Below are positions 57,794 to 64,000 of a stretch of 64,000 nucleotides of DNA, one piece after another. The stretch is taken from the NCBI GenBank assembly GCA_028532985.1, contig JANCIK010000005.1, positions 62,001 through 126,000 of the forward strand. Direction: 5' to 3'. The DNA is from Stropharia rugosoannulata (Eukaryota > Basidiomycota > Agaricomycetes > Agaricales > Strophariaceae). The notes under the pieces are model-generated. The model ran no database searches, was not told where the DNA came from, and saw only the letters and a list, made by a program, of their open reading frames with translations. A program made the translations under genes and the position numbers. Each line of letters begins with the position of its first letter. The first letter of the stretch is position 1.

Positions 57794-60306
57794 ATGCCGC
57801 AACTCATCAATATTTTCAACCCAGTCACTCAGAAAGCATTCGCCGAACATCCCCATCTCCTGTATTTGAAAGAGGTCGTCGCTTATTGCGAGTCGCGTTT
57901 CCGCGCAATAATACCCGTCATTGCAAATTTACCCACCGGCAAGCAAGAAGTCAAACAGAAAATGCTTGAAAACTTGCGTCGTGAAGTTGTACGTACATTT
58001 TAAAATAATGTTACACTTTTCAGATCGCCGAGACATTTATACCAGAAATTTGCAATGTTCCACGTGGGTATCGACGCAAGTTTATCCCTCGGAATACCCA
58101 CGCTGATTGTTACCCGAACGTTGGCGAATCAATTCCTTCTGTCTGACTCCAATGACTTTATCTTCGGGGAAGACGTCCTGGAAATGATTGCTCTATACCC
58201 ATCGGCGCTTGACACCGAGGAGCAATACATTATTGAGTCACGATATGAAAATAATTGGTGGAAAGAATGTAACATGCTCCAGCCGTACCTGGAGAACTTC
58301 AATATCAAGAAATGTTTGGAAGTGCATCGCAAATTGAAGATTGAACGCCTTACCCCGAAGGATCTATCTCCGGCCGCGAAGCGGAAACTGCTTGAAGAAG
58401 TTCGCAAGGTCACCTCGCCAGCCGCTGATCACGTCTTCCCCGGGCAATTAGTTTTCGACCTCCCAGCACAAAGGTGTAAAAATTGTATCACTCTAACAGC
58501 CCTCTGTGTACATTCCTTTACAAAACTTGAGGGCATCATTCAGTCCGCTGACGGGATGATAGTGTCTTCTGAAAAGGATCACAATATTGCTAGTTGGTTG
58601 GTCTCCGCAGCTAGCGAGATACGCGAGCGACTTCTTTCCAAGCCCGATGGACATACTCCTTCAAGTCAAGAAATCCTCTCAATGAGACCATCGGCCTTAG
58701 GAACTACGGCCGTGAGTCATACTGGTTATCTCAACTCCCTTCCCACTGCTTTTGACAAGGAATGGTCTGCATATGAAACCGCCGAGGGTGACAGTCTTCA
58801 TGATAAATTCTCCGTTGCCAGTGGGCAGGCGGTTGTCCCCAACCAGAGTGCACCAAGTTATGCCGAACGTAAATTTCGTCAAATTGATGATGATTCAGAT
58901 AAAGAGCAAATCACCATACCATCATTGCCTACACTGTCTCTGGATTACCCCATTTCAGATGAGTTCCAGGACAACAAATCATTGCCTGATCCGACCATTT
59001 CTAATCGTCAAGGTTGGTTTATCTATCTCCTCATTTTGAATCAGTTACTTATACTATATTTTTGTATAGTTACATCAATGTCGAAGAATGTCGTTGTTCC
59101 CCCAATGGCCGGCCGTGTCGCGCTCAATAATGTCAACTCAGGTTAGTTTTATTTTGTCCATACACTTATCAATACCTCTGTACTGACTGCTGTGCTCCCA
59201 AATTCAACCTATCGGCGATATCTCAAATCCTCGTGGTTCGCCGATGATCTCGGTTTCGCTGACCCCGAAGGAGAAGTAGTTCCGCTGCACAACGAGTTTG
59301 CAGATTCTCATCATTCGGAAGTATCTGAAGACCGAGATTTTGCAGTGGGCCACCACTCTTCAAAAGTCCCTGAGGACAATGAATTCGCCGAGTCACACCA
59401 TCCTGACCTGCCTGTGGACAATGAATTCGCCGAGTCACACCATTCTGACTTGCCTGAGGACAATGAATTTGCACCGACACGCGCGTCCTCCTACATTCCT
59501 GAAAATGCACAGCACCAGCCTGACCTGTTGCCTGAAGACAATGAATTTGCTCTAACCCGAGAGTCGTCATACATCCCGGACCACGCAAAATCACACCAAC
59601 CTGACCTGCCTAAGGACAACGAGTTTGCTGCCACACCGCCGCCCGAGACTCCACTGGACAATGAATTTGGAGGTTTGTTGAGTCTACTTTTCTGGCATAT
59701 CATACTCAATCAATCATAGACAGCCCCACGGCCGGACATATTCAAAGTCCTGAGAGCCTCCCAATCCGCGAGTGTGCAGGTGAGTCTGGTCTACTTGAGA
59801 TCTCATTTCATTCATCATATTAAGACTATTTTTGTACCCCATTGACGAAGCTCCGGCCGGCATTCCCAAAGCCAACGACATTTTTCACCAACCCATTGAT
59901 GACGAATTCGCAGGTCCGTAGTTTTCAGAATGAACTTGATATCACAGTCCATTATCCGAACCATAACTAATTTGCTTCAGAAGACAGCATTGTTGCAATG
60001 AGCGATGAACCGCTTCCTCTGGATAACGAGTTTGCAGATGAGACTATGACACAAGACGTCCAGGAGAGTGATCGTGCAAGCGCCGATGAACGTCTTGGAC
60101 CAGGGCCCTCAGCCACGGAAGATAACTACAACTTCTATAGATACATCCAACTTGAAGATGTCATAGACCCTGATGATGACGCTGTTTATGCATCGGCCTT
60201 GGATGATAGCGACTCCGAATATCATGAGGGTAGCTCGCACTCCCCAGAAGACTCATATTATAGTGACTCGGCGGATGAAATGTATATGGATGACGGCGAA
60301 GACTAA
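57794..60306 (+). pseudogene. KDZ-element companion with DNEFA repeats, probably frameshifted
   Basis: Exon 1 is 57,794-57,988 and exon 2 starts at 58,024 (IAETFIPEICNVPRGYRRKF). It hits TGA at 58,142; dropping one T from TCTGTCTGAC at 58,139-58,146 continues the frame into DSNDFIFGEDVLEMIALYPS and on to about 59,010, so a one-base insertion is likely. A CKNC-x8-C motif lies near residue 230. Further exons (about 59,070-59,140, 59,180-59,670 and others to 60,306) encode an acidic region with about nine EDNEFA / DNEFA units spaced 16-30 residues apart, and end in a Glu/Asp/Ser tail (SEYHEGSSHSPEDSYYSDSA). Inner splice sites after 59,000 are approximate. Function unknown. Confidence 0.55.
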
Positions 60307-60461
60307 AATGTAAAAAAAAAGTTGTACATATGTTTTACCTCTTGTGTTGATAGACTATTGAATGTGGTTTTACTGCTCCTTCACATTCAGTTTTAATGAC
60401 CTTCCCAGGTAGTCATTGGGTATATATTACTTGACATATCTCTGCTATTACTGACATATCT

Positions 60462-60824
60462 GTGCTCTCGGGGCATCCGGCCCATTTTCCGCTGAACAAG
60501 GCTTTCCCGGCGATCGCAGCAAAGTCGGGGAGTGTTCGCTGGACCCGTATGGTACGCACACACTGTAGTCTGTCCCATTTAGGCTTACGCTTGAGCGAAC
60601 GAGTGAACTCTCTCGACCCGACTGATACGGCTACAGTGGGACCGTTCTCTGGTACGTCTTGTACGGTCCAGTGTAGCTACGGTATGTGTGAGCTCATACA
60701 AACACACGGGCGTGGTAATAGCCATACGCTATGTCCCGTATGCAAGAAGAAGCTTGGAATTTGGAAGATGCAGGAGTACATTACTCACATCACTTCAGAG
60801 GTACATGAAATCTATGTCAATTAA
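60462..60824 (+). CDS. small unrecognised protein with C/H-rich C-terminus (candidate)
   Basis: A 120-codon frame. The last 60 residues contain QCSYGMCELIQTHGRGNSHT, then LCPVCKKKLGIWKMQEYITH and ITSEVH, a possible C-x4-C ... C-x2-C ... H-x4-H zinc-binding arrangement. The N-terminal half may be non-coding, with the true start or a splice acceptor near 60,650. It lies just right of the last KDZ gene, and whether it belongs to the element is not clear. Confidence 0.35.
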   Translation: MLSGHPAHFPLNKAFPAIAAKSGSVRWTRMVRTHCSLSHLGLRLSERVNSLDPTDTATVGPFSGTSCTVQCSYGMCELIQTHGRGNSHTLCPVCKKKLGIWKMQEYITHITSEVHEIYVN

Positions 60825-61135
60825 TAATTATGTAGTATAACGAGGTAGACCGACTACCTAGGTACTATGGAATTAAAATACTTAAATGAGACTTATATGA
60901 CGATAAATTTCGTGTAGCAGGGTGAATAATGGAGGCTGCATTTCCCATTATTGTAATAGTACAGTGTACTGTGTTTTTTTGGCCCGTCCGAGAAGAGGGA
61001 GGCTACAAGAGAGCCACATTCTCATTGTCCCAATACACGTGAAAGGAATGCATTGACAAGGCTAGTATATATACAACCACTCATCGTTTCCATTTAGCAA
61101 CTATCCACATTATTTCCCGACAGCTTCAGCACACA
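60825..61135. other. intergenic with promoter-like TATA
   Basis: No gene seen. A GTATATATACAACC block at about 61,064 lies roughly 70 bp upstream of the ATG at 61,136 and could be its TATA element. Confidence 0.35.
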
Positions 61136-61513
61136 ATGCTCAATAGCGAGATGAGTCGACCTTGCAACCGCCACGCGCCATTCATTCCCAGTCCTCTACG
61201 AAACGTGCAGTATCCTTGTGCAGATTCTGTGCAGTCCATCGCATCCTTGCAGCCAAAATATTCGGAAAGGCCGCCGGGGCTGATACAGGACAAGGACTCA
61301 GATCAAGGGGTCAGTTATATGTCTTTTGACAGTGTACGTATAGAGGCGATTTTGGCGTCTTTCAGGAGGGGTAGAGCTCGTTTCAATAGGCACAGACCTC
61401 GGTCTCGACCTACATTTATGGATGTGTACTATGATTTAAGTAGGGCTCTCGACTGGTTTGGGATGGTAGACTTCACTGAAAGCTATGGTTCTGCTGCCTT
61501 TGAAATATTATAA
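61136..61513 (+). CDS. small unrecognised protein (125 aa)
   Basis: Single-exon frame starting MLNSEMSRPCNRHAPFIPSP and ending DFTESYGSAAFEIL. An upstream TATA-like element and the CACA context before ATG favour a real gene. It contains a basic patch (FRRGRARFNRHRPRSRP) followed by FMDVYYDLSRALDWFG. No family recognised. Confidence 0.4.
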   Translation: MLNSEMSRPCNRHAPFIPSPLRNVQYPCADSVQSIASLQPKYSERPPGLIQDKDSDQGVSYMSFDSVRIEAILASFRRGRARFNRHRPRSRPTFMDVYYDLSRALDWFGMVDFTESYGSAAFEIL

Positions 61514-62164
61514 TTGAACTTTCTTAACGAGGCTTCAAATTGCACCCGAATTAGGTTTCAATCGATTTAGGTTCTGCATTAAATACATTTGTAAATTGTG
61601 GGAGAGGTTGATTTTGACTTTCCTTGCCAGGGCAATGTTGTTTGTGCCACATGGCCCCTAATGGCCCTGGGCCACATAGTTACACATGTAGGCCTTTGAA
61701 GTTTAAGATAAATGGAGATCGATGACACGCCTTGCTGACGATATTCAAGCAAAATACCTTGACACTGCACCCTAACATAAAGCCACCCATCCATATAGAC
61801 TGTCCCCGCAACGGGTGCCAACGCATTGCTGAACACCTTACAAGATGCCCAATGCTTCTCCAAGACAGCAAGGAAGCTAGGGTTATAGACAAGGAGTGAA
61901 ACCCGGATAACGTGTCTGGCCTGACATATACTTATCAACCAGGCGTATCAGTGAAACATGACCCGGTTTGATGCCTGCTCTTACATAAGCCTCATTGTGC
62001 ATAGCTATGTAGTAGTGATAGTATCAAATATACACGAATTTCAAACCGTTATGACACAAATTAATTATCTTGTATTGCTCCATATACTCCTAGCATCATA
62101 GCTGCGGTGAAAATATTACACTCACAAGAAATGCTGACACGGGGAAATCCCAAACGTCCGCAAC
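61514..62164. other. intergenic, no gene seen
   Basis: Contains a 119-codon minus-strand frame at 61,579-61,938 that I could not connect to any family or neighbouring exon. Otherwise AT-rich up to the minisatellite. Confidence 0.35.
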
Positions 62165-63110
62165 CAGCTGAGATTGAGCTGTGATGGAATAGCTCGACAC
62201 ACGGCGGTCCCCACCAGCGCACTCCCCCCATGGGCTTTGGTAGAATTATTCTACAGAAAGTGTCGGTGCGCACGGGCGGTCCCCACCAATGCACTCCCCC
62301 ATGGGGAGTGGTAGAATAATTCCACACACATATGTGCGCACACCGGCCGTCCCCACCAGCGCGCTGCCTCATGAACTGTGGTAGAATAATTCTACACACA
62401 GTGTGTGTGTGCGCAGATGGGTCCCACCAGCGCACTCTCCCATGGGCTGTGGTAGAATAATTCTACACATAGTGTGTGCGTGCACAGATGGGTCCCACCA
62501 GCGCACTCTCCCATGAGTTGTGGTAGAATAATTCCACACACATATGTGTGCACACCGGCTGTCCCCACCAGCGTGCTCTCCCATGGGCTGTGGTAGAATA
62601 ATTCTACACACAGTGTGTGTGCGCGCAGATGGGTCCCACCAGCGCACTCTCCCATAGGCTGTGGTAGAATAATTCTACACACATATGCACGCACACGGGC
62701 GGTCCCCACCAGTGCACTCCCCCATGAGCTGTAGTATAATAATTCTACAGACAGTGTGCACGTGCACCGGCCGTCTCCGCCAGTACACTCCCACATGGGC
62801 TGTGGTAGAAATATTCTATGCACAGTGTGTGCGCGCACGGGCCGTCCCCACTAGCACGCTGCCCCATGGACTGTGGTAGAATAATTCTACACACAGTGTG
62901 CGTGCGCACCGGCCGTCCCTGCCAGTGCACTCCCCATGGGCTGTAGTAGAATAATTCTACGCACAGTGTGCGCGCACACCAGTTGTCCCCACCAGTGCGC
63001 TGCCCCATGGGCTGTGGTAGAATAATTCTACACCGCATCGTGCGCGCGCAGGTGGGTCCCACCACTCATACTTGCTATCAGCTGTGGTGGAATAATTCCA
63101 CACAAGCCGC
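62165..63110. repeat. 70-71 bp minisatellite, about 13 units
   Basis: The palindromic core GTAGAATAATTCTAC (or a one- or two-base variant) starts at 62,240, 62,311, 62,381, 62,452, 62,523, 62,593, 62,664, about 62,734, 62,805, 62,876, 62,946, 63,017 and 63,087, alternating 70 and 71 bp. Between cores lie an alternating purine-pyrimidine run (CACAGTGTGTGTGCGCGCA) and GTCCCCACCAGCGCACTC, then CCCATGGGCTGTG. Units differ by scattered substitutions. There are no unique spacers. Repeat-encoded open frames here are not genes. Confidence 0.92.
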
Positions 63111-63243
63111 GCACGCACAGTGTTATGCTCTATAAAACAAATATGTACACCATGTGATATTTTCGTTCTGTATTTAATGGCGTAGATAAAAAGCAACATA
63201 CATTATTATTTCCCTCAATATCCGCACGCTTCACGCCTCAGTC

Positions 63244-63951
63244 ATGCCCTATACTCATCCTTTGCCCCACCGTGCCTCCACCCCTCCCGAGTACTCTGAC
63301 AGCTCGGATGACTATCCTGCATTCATCACAATGTCGTGCAGTGAGCAAAACAAGCTCCTGCGATACTACAAGAACGAATTAATCTGGTTTGATATGCACT
63401 TTCTGTCCGGACCAACAAACGAGTACACCAATGACTTTGATATGGAGGGTCTATCTGTCATAGCACAAATAGCTCGGTACATTGTGAGTCTTTTTACTTC
63501 TAGGTTGTACATTACAATGATCTGTAAGATATGAATTCCAGAAGTACCTTGGATTGGATGTCCGAATAGTTGCTGCGAATATCATGGCATATGACCTTCT
63601 CGTGCATCTATGGCAATCAGAGCAAGTCATTCTTACCCGCTATCACGGCCGAAACACTTCCTGGCAGACCTTCGAGCTTATGGGACCCAATGAAGACGTT
63701 GAGTTTCTCTTTACAATGTCGCAAAATGCATTGCGCTTCCCTGAGTGCAGGTACTTCTCGACGTTGACATCGGTTTGTCTATTTACTGATCTATTATTAA
63801 TATCGCACTCTACTCAATTATTATTTATAGATCAGTAGACTCCCGCAAAACAATGGTTGTGACTCCACTAGTAGCTGATGGTAGTTTGTATGTGGTCCAT
63901 AGTAGTGTCATAAGTGGCGAATTGTATTGCGCTCTTATCAGATGTATTTAA
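63244..63951 (+). CDS. unrecognised three-exon gene (189 aa)
   Basis: Exons 63,244-63,483, 63,542-63,750 and 63,831-63,951 join in phase (introns 58 and 80 bp, GT-AG) to 189 residues. The start MPYTHPLPHRASTPPEYSDS is followed by FDMEGLSVIAQIARYIKYLG and RYHGRNTSWQTFELMGPNED, and the C-terminus is LYVVHSSVISGELYCALIRC. Globular, soluble composition. No domain recognised. The phase agreement across three exons supports a real gene. Confidence 0.5.
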
Positions 63952-64000
63952 GTGAAGAATATGGTGTGAAAATATGTTTCAAGTACTGTGTAATTCCACA

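Larger units (their letters stand above)
45080..60306. mobile_element. KDZ-type (Kyakuja-Dileera-Zisupton) DNA transposon, defective
   Basis: A ~15 kb block of five genes in the order minus, plus, minus, plus, plus, including the KDZ transposase with its CxC2-type zinc cluster. Base composition is AT-rich with recurrent CGGC-type words across the whole block. The left end is the CGGCGATAA satellite; at the right the gene block ends at 60,306. I found no terminal inverted repeat or target duplication by eye, so both outer limits are approximate. Inactivating changes: TAG at 53,700, a 1.4 kb insertion at 54,304, and apparent frameshifts near 49,745 and 58,142. Such elements were described in agaricomycetes together with TET/JBP dioxygenase genes; no TET/JBP gene is seen here. 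Confidence 0.75.

Noticed and set aside
61579..61938. 119-codon minus-strand frame
   Set aside because: It reads like protein in part, but I could not connect it to a start context, a family or neighbouring exons.
62165..63110. CRISPR-like regular array
   Set aside because: Strict tandem units without unique spacers, in a eukaryotic genome with no cas genes. It is a minisatellite.
62061..63199. Long frames rich in CRIILPQPMG or ELFYHSPWG repeats
   Set aside because: Translation of the 70-71 bp minisatellite. The period is not a multiple of three throughout, so frames shift between units.

Overview
The window looks like nuclear DNA of a filamentous basidiomycete, most likely an agaricomycete near the Polyporales. 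The signs are genes split by many 40-90 bp GT-AG introns, a KDZ (Kyakuja-Dileera-Zisupton) DNA transposon, a Helitron remnant, HET-domain genes, an F-box gene, and a secreted protein of the family that agaricomycete genomes often label macrophage-activating glycoprotein. Exon joins given here were worked out by hand from splice sites, phase and family resemblance. None was tested against transcripts.

Layout. 0.2-3 kb: a GC-rich dispersed repeat (family A) split by a Helitron helicase fragment. 3-6.6 kb: two genes for a paired zinc-finger family with unusual spacing, both on the minus strand. 7.6-9.8 kb: two ordinary genes, a carboxymuconolactone decarboxylase-like enzyme and a secreted, possibly GPI-anchored protein. 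9.8-19 kb: mostly gene-poor, with family A, a six-exon gene ending in a nucleic-acid-deaminase-like zinc site, a broken F-box-type fragment and a solo LTR. 19.1-25.9 kb: two co-oriented, paralogous HET-domain genes separated by another family A copy. 26-37 kb: repeats (family A copies, a second solo LTR, a near-identical ~0.7 kb duplication, a scrambled zinc-finger pseudogene). 38.1-39.9 kb: an F-box gene. 41-43.6 kb: the second copy of the ~0.7 kb duplication, another zinc-finger pseudogene, a third solo LTR and a degenerate tRNA-Thr. 43.9-44.8 kb: a candidate membrane protein.

45.1-60.3 kb: one large, dead KDZ-type element with a satellite-like left end and five genes: an AT-hook/zinc-cluster protein, a small helical protein, a large companion protein, the CxC2-type transposase, and a second companion with DNEFA repeats. 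The transposase carries a nonsense codon and a 1.4 kb inserted element that is itself full of CCGCTGAG motifs. Two companion genes carry apparent frameshifts. A CGGC-based motif recurs across the whole element, inside and outside genes.

60.4-64 kb: three small unrecognised genes or candidates and a 13-unit, 70-71 bp minisatellite.

How the parts fit: most of the window is an accessory, repeat-rich region. The interpretable cellular genes are few: CMD, the secreted protein, the two HET proteins (non-self recognition family), the deaminase-like protein, the F-box protein and the paired-finger genes. HET and deaminase-fold proteins are both families used in biological conflict, but nothing in the sequence shows that they act together.
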